64,000 nt of DNA from Metallyticus violacea (taxonomy: Eukaryota; Arthropoda; Insecta; Mantodea; Metallyticidae): NCBI GenBank assembly GCA_030762175.1, contig JAUJEO010000021.1:372001-436000 (forward strand). The letters are read 5' to 3'. Position numbers and translations under genes: made by a program. The notes beneath the pieces were generated by a model, which was not told where the DNA came from, ran no database searches, and worked only from the letters and a program-made list of their open reading frames with translations. Within the stretch, counting starts at the first letter, position 1; every line of letters starts with the position of its first letter. Below are positions 39,501 to 52,600 of this stretch, piece by piece.

Positions 39501-42500
39501 TTATTTACAAAGAATCTCGAAAAGAAAAAAATTTTTTTTCGAAGTTTGGAAACTTCGTTTGAATCACTTTTATTCCGTTCTTATTTGAGATAACTGGTTC
39601 TCTTTCACTATACTAGTTTGATAGCCTCAGTAAAGCATATTATGCACAAAGAATCTCGAAAAGAAAAAAGTTTTTTTTCGAAGTTTCGAAACTTCGTTTG
39701 ACTCACTTTTTTTCCGTTCTAATTTGAGATAACTGGTTCTCTTTATTATACTAGTTTGATAGCCTCAGTAAAGCATATTATGTGCAAAGAATCTCGAAAA
39801 GAAAAAAAATTTTTTTCGAAGTTTGGAAACTTCGTTTGAATAACTTTTTTCCGTTCTTATTTGAGATAACTGGTTCTCTTTCATTATACTAGTTTGATAG
39901 CCTCAGAAAACCATATTATGCGCAAAGAATCTCGAAAATAAAAAAATTTTTTTTCGAAGTTAGGAAACTTCTTTAGAATCACTTTTTTTCCGTTCTTATT
40001 TGAGATAACTGGTTCTCTTTCATTATACTAATTAGATAACCTCAGAAAAGCATATTACGCGCAAAGAATCTCGAAAAAAAAAAATTTTTTTAGAACTTTG
40101 GAAACTTGGATAGAATCTCTTTTTTTCCGTTCTTATTTGAGATAACTGGTTCTCTTTCATTATACTAGTTTGATAGCCTCAGAAAACCATATTATGCGCA
40201 AAGAATCTCGAAAAGAAAAAAAAATTTTTTCGAAGTTTGGAAACGTCGTTTGAATCACTTTTTTCCGTTCTTATTTGAGATAAGTGGTTCTCTTTCATTA
40301 GAGTAGTTTGATAGCCTCAGAAAAGCATATTATGCGCAAAGAATCTCGAAATGAAAAAATTTTTTTTTCGAAGTTTGGAAACTTCCTTAGAATCACTTTT
40401 TTTCCGTTCTTATTTGAGATAACTGGTTCTCTTTCATTATACTAGTTTGATAGCCTCAGCAAAGCATATTATGCACAAAGAATCTCGAAAAGAAAAAAAA
40501 TTTTTTTCGAAGTTTGGAAACTTCGTTTGAATCACTTTTTTTCCGTTTAAATTTGAGATAACTGGTTCTCTTTCATTATACTACTTTGATAGCCTCAGTA
40601 AAGCATATTATGCACAAAATATCTCGAAAAGAAAAAAAATGTTTTTCGAAGTTTGGAAACTTCATTAGAATCACTTTTTTTCCGTTCTTATTTGAGATAA
40701 CTGGTTCTCTTTCATTATACTAGTTTGATAGCCTCAGTAAAGCATATTATGCGCAAGGAATCTGGAAAAGAAAAAAAAAAATTTTCGAAGTTTGGAAACT
40801 TCGTTAGAATCACTTTTTTTCCGTTCTTATTTGAGATAACTGGTTCTCTTTCATTATACTAGTTTGATAGCCTCAGCAAAGCATATTATGCGCAAAGAAT
40901 CTCGAAAGAAAAAAAATTTTTTTCGAAGTTTGGAAACTTCGTTAGAATCACTTTTTATCCGTTCTTATTTGAGATAACTGGTTCTCTTTCATTATACTAG
41001 TTTGATAGCCTCAGAAAAGCATATTATGCGCAAAGAATCTCGAAAAGAAAAAAAATTTTTTTCGAAGTTTGGAAACTTCGTTAGAATCATTTTTTTTCCG
41101 TTCTTATTTGAAATAACTGAATCTCTTTCATTATACTAGTTTGATAACCTCAGAAAAGCATATTATGCGAAAAGAATCTCGAAAAGAGAAAAGTTTTTTT
41201 TCGAAGTTTGGAAACTTCGTTTGAATATCTTTTTTTCCGTTCTTATTTGAGATAACTGGTTCTCTTTCATTATACTAGTTTGATAGCCTCAGCAAAGCAT
41301 ATTATTTACAAAGAATCTCGAAAAGATAAAAAATTTTTTTCGAAGTATGGAAACTTCGTTTGAATCACTTTTATTCCGTTCTTATTTGAGATAACTGGTT
41401 CTCTTTCACTATACTAGTTTGATAGCCTCAGTAAAGCATATTATGCACAAAGAATCTCGAAAAGAAAAAAGTTTTTTTTCGAAGTTTCGAAACTTCGTTT
41501 GACTCACTTTTTTTCCGTTCTAATTTGAGATAACTGGTTCTCTTTTATTATACTAGTTTGATAGCCTCAGTAAAGCATATTATGTGCAAAGAATCTCGAA
41601 AAGAAAAAAAATTTTTTTCGAAGTTTGGAAACTTCGTTTGAATAACTTTATTCCGTTCTTATTTGAGATAACTGGTTCTCTTTCATTATACTAGTTTGAT
41701 AGCCTCAGAAAACCATATTATGCGCAAAGAATCTCGAAAATAAAAAAAATTTTTTTAGAACTTTGGAAACTTCGATAGAATCTCTTTTTTTCCGTTCTTA
41801 TTTGAGATAACTGGTTCTCTTTCATTATACTAGTTTGATAGCCTCAGAAAACCATATTATGCGCAAAGAATCTCGAAAAGAAAAAATTTTTTTTTCGAAG
41901 TTTGGAAACTTCGTTTGAATAACTTTTTTTCCGTTCTTATTTGAGATAACTGGTTCTCTTTCATTATACTAGTTTGATAGCCTCAGAAAAGCATATTATG
42001 CGCAAAGAATCTCGAAAAGAAAAAAAATTTTTTTCGAAGTTTGGAAACTTCGTTAGAATCACTTTTTTTCCGTTCTTATTTGAGATAACTGGTTCTCTTT
42101 CATTATACTAGTTTGATAGCCTCAGCAAAGCATATTATTTACAAAGAATCTCGAAAAGATAAAAAATTTTTTTCGAAGTATGGAAACTTCGTTTGAATCA
42201 CTTTTATTCCGTTCTTATTTGAGATAACTGGTTCTCTTTCACTATACTAGTTTGATAGCCTCAGTAAAGCATATTATGCACAAAGAATCTCGAAAAGAAA
42301 ATAGTTTTTTTTCGAAGTTTCGAAACTTCGTTTGACTCACTTTTTTTCCGTTCTAATTTGAGATAACTGGTTCTCTTTTATTATACTAGTTTGATAGCCT
42401 CAGTAAAACATATTATGTGCAAAGAATCTCGAAAAGAAAAAAAATTTTTTTCGAAGTTTGGAAACTTCGTTTGAATAACTTTATTCCGTTCTTATTTGAG

Positions 42501-43319
42501 ATAACTGGTTCTCTTTCATTATACTAGTTTGATAGCCTCAGAAAACCATATTATGCGCAAAGAATCTCGAAAATAAAAAAATTTTTTTTCGAAGTTAGGA
42601 AACTTCTTTAGAATCACTTTTTACCGTTCTTATTTGAGATAACTGGTTCTCTTTCATTATACTAATTAGATAACCTCAGAAAAGCATATTACGCGCAAAG
42701 AATCTCGAAAATAAAAAAATTTTTTTAGAACTTTGGAAAGACGATAGAATCTCTTTTTTCCGTTCTTATTTGAGATAACTGGTTCTCTTTCATTATACTA
42801 GTTTGATAGCCTCAGAAAACCATATTATGCGCAAAGAATCTCGAAAAGAAAAAAAATTTTTTTCGAAGTTTGGAAACGTCGTTTGAATCACTTTTTTCCG
42901 TTCTTATTTGAGATAAGTGGTTCTCTTTCATTATAGTAGTTTGATAGCCTCAGAAAAGCATATTATGCGCAAAGAATCTCGAAATGAATAAAAATTTTTT
43001 TCGAAGTTTGGAAACTTCCTTAGAATCACTTTTTTTCCATTTTTATTTGAGATAACTGGTTCTCTTTTCTTATACTAGTTTCGAAGTTTGGAAACGTCGT
43101 TTGAATCACTTTTTTCCGTTCTTATTTGAGATAACTGGTTCTCTTTCATTATAGTAGTTTGATAGCCTCAGAAAAGCATATTATGCGCAAAGAATCTCGA
43201 AAAGAAAAAAAATTTTTTTCGAAGTTAGGAAACTTCGTTAGAATCACTTTTTTTCCGTTCTTATTTGAGATAACTGGTTCTCTTTCATTATACTAGTTTG
43301 ATAGCCTCAGCAAAGCATA
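39501..43319 (+). repeat. Mosaic segment with 1,801-, 833- and 1,185-bp spacings
   Basis: The marker TTATTTACAAAG occurs at 39,501, 41,302, 42,135 and 43,320. The 833-bp step (6 monomers) is a direct duplication of about 41,270-41,740 into 42,103-42,570; CGAAGTTTCG at 41,480 and 42,313 and TTTATTCCG about 41,647 and 42,480 agree with it. The 1,185-bp step contains a monomer truncated to 80 bp and so equals about 8.5 monomers. The 18-bp perfect-palindrome variant of the dyad becomes frequent from here on. Confidence 0.75.
43002..43081 (+). repeat. Truncated monomer, 80 bp (first copy)
   Basis: The monomer runs from CGAAG to ACTAGTTT and then jumps straight to the next CGAAGTTTGG, omitting about 59 bp. 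It differs slightly from the five later copies: TCTTTTCTTATAC instead of TCTTTCCTTATAC, and GAATAAAAA upstream. Confidence 0.9.
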
Positions 43320-44267
43320 TTATTTACAAAGAATCTCGAAAAGAAAAAAAATTTTTTTCGAAGTTTGGAAACTTCGTTTGAATCACTTTTATTCCGTTCT
43401 TATTTGAGATAACTGGTTCTCTTTCACTATACTAGTTTGATAGCCTCAGTAAAGCATATTATGCACAAAGAATCTCGAAAAGAAAAAAGTTTTTTTTCGA
43501 AGTTTCGAAACTTCGTTTGACTCACTTTTTTTCCGTTCTAATTTGAGATAACTGGTTCTCTTTTATTATACTAATTTGATAGCCTCAGTAAAGCATATTA
43601 TGTGCAAAGAATCTCGAAAAGAAAAAAAATTTTTTTCGAAGTTTGGAAACTTCGTTTGAATAACTTTCTTCCGTTCTTATTTGAGATAACTGGTTCTCTT
43701 TCATTATACTAGTTTGATAGCCTCAGAAAACCATATTATGCGCAAAGAATCTCGAAAATAAAAAAATTTTTTTTCGAAGTTAGGAAACTTCTTTAGAATC
43801 ACTTTTTTCCGTTCTTATTTGAGATAACTGGTTCTCTTTCATTATACTAATTAGATAACCTCAGAAAAGCATATTACGCGCAAAGAATCTCGAAAATAAA
43901 AAAATTTTTTTAGAACTTTGGAAACTTCGATAGAATCTCTTTTTTCCGTTCTTATTTGAGATAACTGGTTCTCTTTCATTATACTAGTTTGATAGCCTCA
44001 GAAAACCATATTATGCGCAAAGAATCTCGAAAAGAAAAAAATTTTTTTTCGAAGTTTGGAAACGTCGTTTGAATCACTTTTTTCCGTTCTTATTTGAGAT
44101 AAGTGGTTCTCTTTCATTATAGTAGTTTGATAGCCTCAGAAAAGCATATTATGCGCAAAGAATCTCGAAATGAAAAAAAATTTTTTTCGAAGTTTGGAAA
44201 CTTCCTTAGAATCACTTTTTTTCCATTTTTATTTGAGATAACTGGTTCTCTTTCCTTATACTAGTTT
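43082..44267 (+). repeat. HOR family B, short unit (1,186 bp)
   Basis: This is the interval between the first two truncated monomers, equal to about 8.5 monomer lengths. It carries TTATTTACAAAG (43,320), the palindrome variant (43,498-43,515), AATAACTTTCTTCCG (about 43,660) and the CTAATTAGATAACC/ATTACGCGC and AGAACTTTGG monomers (about 43,850-43,920). The same order returns at 53,108 and 55,681. It looks like the founding block of family B. Confidence 0.75.
44188..44267 (+). repeat. Truncated monomer, 80 bp
   Basis: The deletion joins ACTAGTTT to CGAAGTTTGG with TTT shared at the joint. The upstream part carries CTTCCTTAG, CCATTTTT and CTTTCCTTA, as in the four later copies. Confidence 0.92.
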
Positions 44268-44966
44268 CGAAGTTTGGAAACGTCGTTTGAATCACTTTAT
44301 TCCGTTCTTATTTGAGATTACTGGTTCTCTTTCATTATAGTAGTTTGATAGCCTCAGAAAAGCATATTCTGCACAAAGAATCTCGAAAAGAAAAAAAATT
44401 TTTTTCGAAGTTAGGAAACTTCGTTAGAATCACTTTTTTTCCGTTCTTATTTGAGATAACTGGTTCTCTTTCATTATACTAGTTTGATAGCCTCAGCAAA
44501 GCATATTATGCACAAAGAATCTCGAAAAGAAAAAAATTTTTTTTCGAAGTTTGGAAACTTCGTTTGAATCACTTTTTTTCCGTTCTTATTTGAGATAACT
44601 GGTTCTCTTTCACAATACTAGTTTGATAGCCTCAGTAAAGCATATTATGCACAAAGAATTTCGAAAAGAAAAAAGTTTTTTTTCGAAGTTTCGAAACTTC
44701 GTTTGAATCACTTTTTTTCCGTTCTTATTTTAGATAACTGGTTCTCTTTCATTATACTAATTTGATAGCCTCAGTAAAGCATATTATGCGCAAAGAATCT
44801 CGAAATGAAAAAAAATTTTTTTCGAAGTTTGAAAACGTCGTTAGAATCACTTTTTTTCCGTTCTTATTTGAGATAACTGGTTCTCTTTCATTATACTAGT
44901 TTGATAGCCTCAGAAAGGCATATTATGCCCAAAGAATCTCGAAAAAAAAAAGTTTTTTTTCGAAGT

Positions 44967-47045
44967 TTGGAAACTTCGTTAGAATCACTTTTTTTCCGTT
45001 CTTATTTCAGATTACTGGTTCTCTTTCATTATAGTAGTTTGATAGCCTCAGAAAAGCATATTATGCACAAAGAATCTCGAAAAGAAAAAAAATTTTTTTC
45101 GAAGTTAGGAAACTTCGTTAGAATCACTTTTTTTCCATTCTTATTTGAGATAACTGGTTCTCTTTCATTACACTAGTTTGATAGCCTCAGCAAAGCATAT
45201 TATGCACAAAGAATCTCAAAAGAAAAAAAATTTTTTTCGAAATTTGGAAACTTCGTTTGAATCACTTTTATTCCGTTCTTATTTGAGATAACTGGTTCTC
45301 TTTCACTATACTAGTTTGATAGCCTCAGTAAAGCATATTATGCACAAAGAATCTCGAAAAGAAAAAAGTTTTTTTTCGAAGTTTCGAAACTTCGTTTGAC
45401 TCACTTTTTTTCCGTTCTAATTTGAGATAACTGGTTCTCTTTCATTATACTAGTTTGATAGCCTCAGTAAAGCATATTATGTGCAAAGAATCTGGAAAAG
45501 AAAAAAAATTTTTTTCGAAGTTTGGAAACTTCGTTAGAATCACTCTTTTTCCGTTCTTATTTTAGGTAACTGGTTCTCTTTCATTATACTAATTTGATAG
45601 CCTCAGTAAAGCATATTATGCGCAAAGAATCTTGAAATGAAAAAAAATTTTTTTCGAAGTTTGGAAACGTCGTTAGAATCACTTTTTTTCCGTTCTTATT
45701 TGAGATAACTGGTTCTCTTTCATTATACTAGTATGATAGCCTCAGAATTCGTTATGCGCAAAGAATCTTGAAAAGAAAAAAGTTTTTTTTCGAAGTTTGG
45801 AAACTTCGTTTGAATAACTTTTTTTCCGTTCTTATTTGAGATAACTGGTTCTCTTTCATTATACTAGTTTGATAGCCTCAGAAAAGCATATTATGCGCAA
45901 AGAATCTCGAAAAGAAAAAATTTTTTTTTCGAAGTTTGGAAACTTCGTTAGAATCACTTTTTTTCCGTTCTTATTTGAGATAACTGGTTCTCTTTCATTA
46001 TACTAGTTTGATAGCCTCAGAAAAGCATATTATGCGCAAAGAATCTCGAAAAGAAAAAAAAATTTTTCGAAGTTTGGAAACTTCGTTAGAATCACTTTTT
46101 TTCCGTTCTTATTTGAAATAACTGGTTCTCTTTCATGATACTAGTTTGATAGCCTCAGAAAATCATATTATGCGCAAAGAATCTTGAAAAGAAAAAAATT
46201 TTTTTTCGATGTTTGGAAAATTAGTTAGGATCACTTTTTTTCCGTTCTGATTTGAGATAACTGGTTCTCTTTCATTATACTAGTTTGATAGCCTCAGAAA
46301 AGCATATTATGCACAAAGAATCTCGAAAAGAAAAAAAAATTTTTTCGAAGTTTGGAAACTTCTTTAGAATCACTTTTTTTCCGTTTTTATTTGCGATAAC
46401 TGGTTCTCTTTCATTATACTATTTTGATAGCCTCAGAAAACCATATTATGCGCAAAGAATCTCGAAAAGAAAAAAATTTTTTTTTCGAAGTTTGGAAGCT
46501 TCTTTAGAATCACTATTTTTCCGTTCTTATTTGAGATTACTGGTTCTCTTTCATTATACTAATTAGATAGCCTCAGAAAAGCATATTACGCGCAAAGAAT
46601 CTCGAAAATAAAAAAATTTTTTTAGAACTTTGGAAACTTCGTTAGAATCACTTTTTTTCCGTTCTTATTTGAAATAACTGAATCTCTTTCATTATAGTCG
46701 TTTGATAGCCTCAGAAAAGCATTTTATGCGCAAAGAATCTCGAAAAAAAAAATTTTTTTTTCGAAGTTTGGAAACTTCATTAGAATCACTTTTTTTCCGT
46801 TCTTATTTGAGATAACTGGTTCTCTTTCATTATACTAGTTTGATAGCCTCAGTAAAGCATATTATGCGCAAAGAATCTCGAAAAGAAAAAAAATTTTTTT
46901 CGAAATTTGGAAACTTCGTTAGAATCACTTTTTTTCCGTTCTTATTTGAGATAAATGGTTCTCTTTCATTATACTAGTTTGATAACCTCAGAAAAGCATA
47001 TTATGCGCAAAGAATCTCGAAAAGAAAATAGTTTTTTTTCGAAGT
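44967..47045 (+). repeat. 2,079-bp tandem duplication, copy 1 (15 monomers)
   Basis: The start is set by the GTTAGAATCAC / TTATTTCAGATTACTGG monomer, which recurs with GTTTGAATCAC at 47,046. The EcoRI monomer (45,745, then 47,824) and CTAATTAGATAGCC/ATTACGCGC (about 46,586, then 48,662) show the same or nearly the same offset. It runs to the GAAAATAG monomer at about 47,030. Confidence 0.85.
45745..45750. other. EcoRI-bearing variant monomer (site 1 of 5)
   Basis: CAGAAAAGCATATTATG is replaced by CAGAATTCGTTATG, a net loss of 3 bp that creates GAATTC. The same change occurs at 47,824-47,829, 51,090-51,095, 57,757-57,762 and 62,273-62,278 and nowhere else that I saw. The monomer also has ACTAGTATGATAG. 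Confidence 0.93.
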
Positions 47046-49124
47046 TTGGAAACTTCGTTTGAATCACTTTTTTTCCGTTCTTATTTCAGATTACTGGTTC
47101 TCTTTCATTATAGTAGTTTGATAGCCTCAGAAAAGCATATTATGCACAAAGAATCTCGAAAAGAAAAAAAATTTTTTTCGAAGTTAGGAAACTTCGTTAG
47201 AATCACTTTTTTTCCATTCGTATTTGAGATAACTGGTTCTCTTTTATTACACTAGTTTGATAGCCTCAGCAAAGCATATTATGCACAAAGAATCTCAAAA
47301 GAAAAAAATTTTTTTTCGAAATTTGGAAACTTCGTTTGAATCACTTTTATTCCGTTCTTATTTGAGATAACTGGTTCTCTTTCACTATACTAGTTTGATA
47401 GCCTCAGTAAAGCATATTATGCACAAAGAATCTCGAAAAGAAAAAAGTTTTTTTTCGAAGTTTCGAAACTTCGTTTGACTCACTTTTTTTCCGTTCTAAT
47501 TTGAGATAACTGGTTCTCTTTCATTATACTAGTTTGATAGCCTCAGTAAAGCATATTATGTGCAAAGAATCTGGAAAAGAAAAAAAATTTTTTTCGAAGT
47601 TTGGAAACTTCGTTAGAATCACTCTTTTTCCGTTCTTATTTTAGGTAACTGGTTCTCTTTCATTATACTAATTTGATAGCCTCAGTAAAGCATATTATGC
47701 GCAAAGAATCTTGAAATGAAAAAAAATTTTTTTCGAAGTTTGGAAACGTCGTTAGAATCACTTTTTTTCCGTTCTTATTTGAGATAACTGGTTCTCTTTC
47801 ATTATACTAGTATGATAGCCTCAGAATTCGTTATGCGCAAAGAATCTTGAAAAGAAAAAAGTTTTTTTTCGAAGTTTGGAAACTTCATTTGAATAACTTT
47901 TTTTCCGTTCTTATTTGAGATAACTGGTTCTCTTTCATTATACTAGTTTGATAGCCTCAGAAAAGCATATTATGCGCAAAGAATCTCGAAAAGAAAAAAT
48001 TTTTTTTTCGAAGTTTGGAAACTTCGTTAGAATCACTTTTTTTCCGTTCTTATTTGAGATAACTGGTACTCTTTCATTATACTAGTTTGATAGCCTCAGA
48101 AAAGCATATTATGCGCAAAGAATCTCGAAAAGAAAAAAAATTTTTCGAAGTTTGGAAACTTCGTTAGAATCACTTTTTTTCCGTTCTTATTTGAAATAAC
48201 TGGTTCTCTTTCATGATACTAGTTTGATAGCCTCAGAAAATCATATTATGCGCAAAGAATCTTGAAAAGAAAAAAATTTTTTTTCGAAGTTTGGAAAATT
48301 AGTTAGGATCACTTTTTTTCCGTTCTGATTTGAGATAACTGGTTCTCTTTCATTATACTAGTTTGATAGCCTCAGAAAAGCATATTATGCACAAAGAATC
48401 TCGAAAAGAAAAAAAAATTTTTTCGAAGTTTGGAAACTTCTTTAGAATCACTTTTTTTCCGTTTTTATTTGCGATGACTGGTTTTTTTTCATTATACTAG
48501 TTTGATAGCCTCAGAAAACCATATTATGCGCAAAGAATCTCGAAAAGAAAAAAATTTTTTTTTCGAAGTTTGGAAGCTTCTTTAGAATCACTATTTTTGC
48601 GTTCTTATTTGAGATTACTGGTTCTCTTTCATTATACTAATTAGATAGCCTCATAAAAGCATATTACGCGCAAAGAATCTCGAAAATAAAAAAAATTTTT
48701 TAGAACTTTGGAAACTTCGTTAGAATCACTTTTTTTCCGTTCTTATTTGAAATAACTGAATCTCTTTCATTATAGTAGTTTGATAGCCTCAGAAAAGCAT
48801 TTTATGCGCAAAGAATCTCGAAAAAAAAAATTTTTTTTTCGAAGTTTGGAAACTTCATTAGAATCACTTTTTTTCCGTTCTTATTTGAGATAACTGGTTC
48901 TCTTTCATTATACTAGTTTGATAGCCTCAGTAAAGCATATTATGCGCAAAGAATCTCGAAAAGAAAAAAAATTTTTTTCGAAATTTGGAAACTTCGTTAG
49001 AATCACTTTTTTTCCGTTCTTATTTGAGATAAATGGTTCTCTTTCATTATACTAGTTTGATAACCTCAGAAAAGCATATTATGCGCAAAGAATCTCGAAA
49101 AGAAAATAGTTTTTTTTCGAAGTT
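47046..49124 (+). repeat. 2,079-bp tandem duplication, copy 2
   Basis: The monomer order of copy 1 is preserved with a few private changes, for example GTATTTGAG near 47,220, TTTTATTACAC near 47,243, GCGATGACTGGTTTTTTTTC near 48,472 and A8T5 at 48,133-48,145. After it, CTCCTTCATTATACTGG at about 49,178 resumes the normal family B order. Confidence 0.85.
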
Positions 49125-49532
49125 TGGAAACTTCGTTTGAATCACTTTTTTTCCGTTCTTATTTGAGATAACTGGTTCTCCTTCATTATACTGGTTTGAT
49201 AGCCTCAGTAAAGCATATTATGCGCAAAGAATCTCGAAAAGAAAAAAAAATTTTTTCGAAGTTTGGAAACTTCGTTAGAATCACTTTTTTGCGTTTTTAT
49301 TTGAGATAACTGGTTCTCTGCATTATACTAGTTTGATAGCCTCAGCAAAGCATATTATGCGCAAAGAATCTCGAAAAGAAAAAAAAAATTTTTCGAAGTT
49401 TGGAAACTTCGTTAGAATCACTTTTTATCCGTTCTTATTTGAGATAACTGGTTCTCTTTCATTATACTAGTTTGATAGCCTCAGAAAAGCATATTATGCG
49501 CAAAGAATCTCGAAATGAAAAAAAAATTTTTT

Positions 49533-49612
49533 CGAAGTTTGGAAACTTCCTTAGAATCACTTTTTTTCCATTTTTATTTGAGATAACTGGTTCTCTTTCC
49601 TTATACTAGTTT
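49533..49612 (+). repeat. Truncated monomer, 80 bp
   Basis: It has the same joint and the same flanking variants as the copy at 44,188-44,267, exactly 5,345 bp downstream. Confidence 0.92.
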
Positions 49613-52600
49613 CGAAGTTTGGAAACGTCGTTTGAATCACTTTATTCCGTTCTTATTTGAGATTACTGGTTCTCTTTCATTATAGTAGTTTGATAGCCTC
49701 AGAAAAGCATATTCTGCACAAAGAATCTCGAAAAGAAAAAAAATTTTTTTCGAAGTTAGGAAACTTCGTTAGAATCACTTTTTTTCCGTTCTTATTTGAG
49801 ATAACTGGTTCTCTTTCATTATACTAGTTTGATAGCCTCAGCAAAGCATATTATGCACAAAGAATCTCGAAAAGAAAAAAATTTTTTTTCGAAGTTTGGA
49901 AACTTCGTTTGAATCACGTTTTTTCCGTTCTTATTTGAGATAACTGGTTCTCTTTCACAATACTAGTTTGATAGCCTCAGTAAAGCATATTATGCACAAA
50001 GAATTTCGAAAAGAAAAAAGTTTTTTTTCGAAGTTTCGAAACTTCGTTTGAATCACTTTTTTTCCGTTCTTATTTTAGATAACTGGTTCTCTTTCATTAT
50101 ACTAATTTGATAGCCTCAGTAAAGCATATTATGCGCAAAGAATCTCGAAATGAAAAAAAATTTTTTTCGAAGTTTGAAAACGTCGTTAGAATCACTTTTT
50201 TTCCGTTCTTATTTGAGATAACTGGTTCTCTTTCATTATACTAGTTTGATAGCCTCAGAAAGGCATATTATGCCCAAAGAATCTCGAAAAAAAAAAGTTT
50301 TTTTTCGAAGTTTGGAAACTTCGTTAGAATCACTTTTTTTCCGTTCTTATTTCAGATTACTGGTTCTCTTTCATTATAGTAGTTTGATAGCCTCAGAAAA
50401 GCATATTATGCACAAAGAATCTCGAAAAGAAAAAAAATTTTTTTCGAAGTTAGGAAACTTCGTTAGAATCACTTTTTTTCCATTCTTATTTGAGATAACT
50501 GGTTCTCTTTCATTACACTAGTTTGATAGCCTCAGCAAAGCATATTATGCACAAAGAATCTCAAAAGAAAAAAATTTTTTTTCGAAATTTGGAAACTTCG
50601 TTTGAATCACTTTTATTCCGTTCTTATTTGAGATAACTGGTTCTCTTTCACTATACTAGTTTGATAGCCTCAGTAAAGCATATTATGCACAAAGAATCTC
50701 GAAAAGAAAAAAGTTTTTTTTCGAAGTTTCGAAACTTCGTTTGACTCACTTTTTTTCCGTTCTAATTTGAGATAACTGGTTCTCTTTCATTAAACTAGTT
50801 TGATAGCCTCAGTAAAGCATATTATGTGCAAAGAATCTGGAAAAGAAAAAAAATTTTTTTCGAAGTTTGGAAACTTCGTTAGAATCACTCTTTTTCCGTT
50901 CTTATTTTAGGTAACTGGTTCTCTTTCATTATACTAATTTGATAGCCTCAGTAAAGCATATTATGCGCAAAGAATCTTGAAATGAAAAAAAATTTTTTTC
51001 GAAGTTTGGAAACGTCGTTAGAATCACTTTTTTTCCGTTCTTATTTGAGATAACTGGTTCTCTTTCATTATACTAGTATGATAGCCTCAGAATTCGTTAT
51101 GCGCAAAGAATCTTGAAAAGAAAAAAAGTTTTTTTTCGAAGTTTGGAATCTTCGTTTGAATAACTTTTTTTCCGTTCTTATTTGAGATAACTGGTTCTCT
51201 TTCATTATACTAGTTTGATAGCCTCAGAAAAGCATATTATGCGCAAAGAATCTCGAAAAGAAAAAATTTTTTTTTCGAAGTTTGGAAACTTCGTTAGAAT
51301 CACTTTTTTTCCGTTCTTATTTGAGATAACTGGTTCTCTTTCATTATACTAGTTTGATAGCCTCAGAAAAGCATATTATGCGCAAAGAATCTCGAAAAGA
51401 AAAAAAAATTTTTCGAAGTTTGGAAACTTCGTTAGAATCACTTTTTTTCCGTTCTTATTTGAAATAACTGGTTCTCTTTCATGATACTAGTTTGATAGCC
51501 TCAGAAAATCATATTATGCGCAAAGAATCTTGAAAAGAAAAAAAATTTTTTTCGATGTTTGGAAAATTAGTTAGGATCACTTTTTTTCCGTTCTGATTTG
51601 AGATAACTGGTTCTCTTTCATTATACTAGTTTGATAGCCTCAGAAAAGCATATTATGCACAAAGAATCTCGAAAAGAAAAAAAAATTTTTTCGAAGTTTG
51701 GAAACTTCTTTAGAATCACTTTTTTTCCGTTTTTATTTGCGATAACTGGTTCTCTTTCATTATACTAGTTTGATAGCCTCAGAAAACCATATTATGCGCA
51801 AAGAATCTCGAAAAGAAAAAAATTTTTTTTTCGAAGTTTGGAAGCTTCTTTAGAATCACTATTTTTCCGTTCTTATTTGAGATTACTGGTTCTCTTTCAT
51901 TATACTAATTAGATAGCCTCAGAAAAGCATATTACGCGCAAAGAATCTCGAAAATAAAAAAATTTTTTTAGAACTTTGGAAACTTCGTTAGAATCACTTT
52001 TTTTCCGTTCTTATTTGAAATAACTGAATCTCTTTCATTATAGTAGTTTGATAGCCTCAGAAAAGCATTTTATGCGCAAAGAATCTCGAAAAAAAAATTT
52101 TTTTTTCGAAGTTTGGAAACTTCATTAGAATCACTTTTTTTCCGTTCTTATTTGAGATAACTGGTTCTCTTTCATTATACTAGTTTGATAGCCTCAGTAA
52201 AGCATATTATGCGCAAAGAATCTCGAAAAGAAAAAAATTTTTTTCGAAATTTGGAAACTTCGTTAGAATCACTTTTTTTCCGTTCTTATTTGAGATAAAT
52301 GGTTCTCTTTCATTATACTAGTTTGATAACCTCAGAAAAGCATATTATGCGCAAAGAATCTCGAAAAGAAAATAGTTTTTTTTCGAAGTTTGGAAACTTC
52401 GTTTGAATCACTTTTTTTCCGTTCTTATTTGAGATAACTGGTTCTCCTTCCTTATACTGGTTTGATAGCCTCAGTAAAGCATATTATGCGCAAAGAATCT
52501 CGAAAAGAAAAAAAAATTTTTTCGAAGTTTGGAAACTTCGTTAGAATCACTTTTTTGCGTTTTTATTTGAGATAACTGGTTCTCTGCATTATACTAGTTT

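Larger units (their letters stand above)
44268..49612 (+). repeat. HOR family B unit 1 (5,345 bp)
   Basis: This is bounded by truncated monomers. It contains an internal direct duplication of 2,079 bp (44,967-47,045 and 47,046-49,124) and therefore two EcoRI monomers (45,745 and 47,824). Compared with the 4,514-bp unit 4, it gains 2,079 bp and lacks about 1,249 bp (9 monomers). The missing part lies near 49,490, where CTTTTTATCCG monomers pass directly into the CGAAATG monomer that precedes the truncated one. Confidence 0.82.

Noticed and set aside
44901..45176. Open reading frame of 91 codons repeated at 50,246, 54,342, 56,913 and 61,428
   Set aside because: Its recurrence follows the family B HOR period exactly, and the first codons lie in GATAGCCTCAG..., part of the monomer. 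Conservation reflects repeat homogenisation, not protein selection. The spacing is still useful as a HOR marker.
45721..45790. Foreign insertion at the CAGAATTCG variant
   Set aside because: It is only a short substitution with a net 3-bp loss inside an otherwise normal monomer, and it is shared by five HOR copies.
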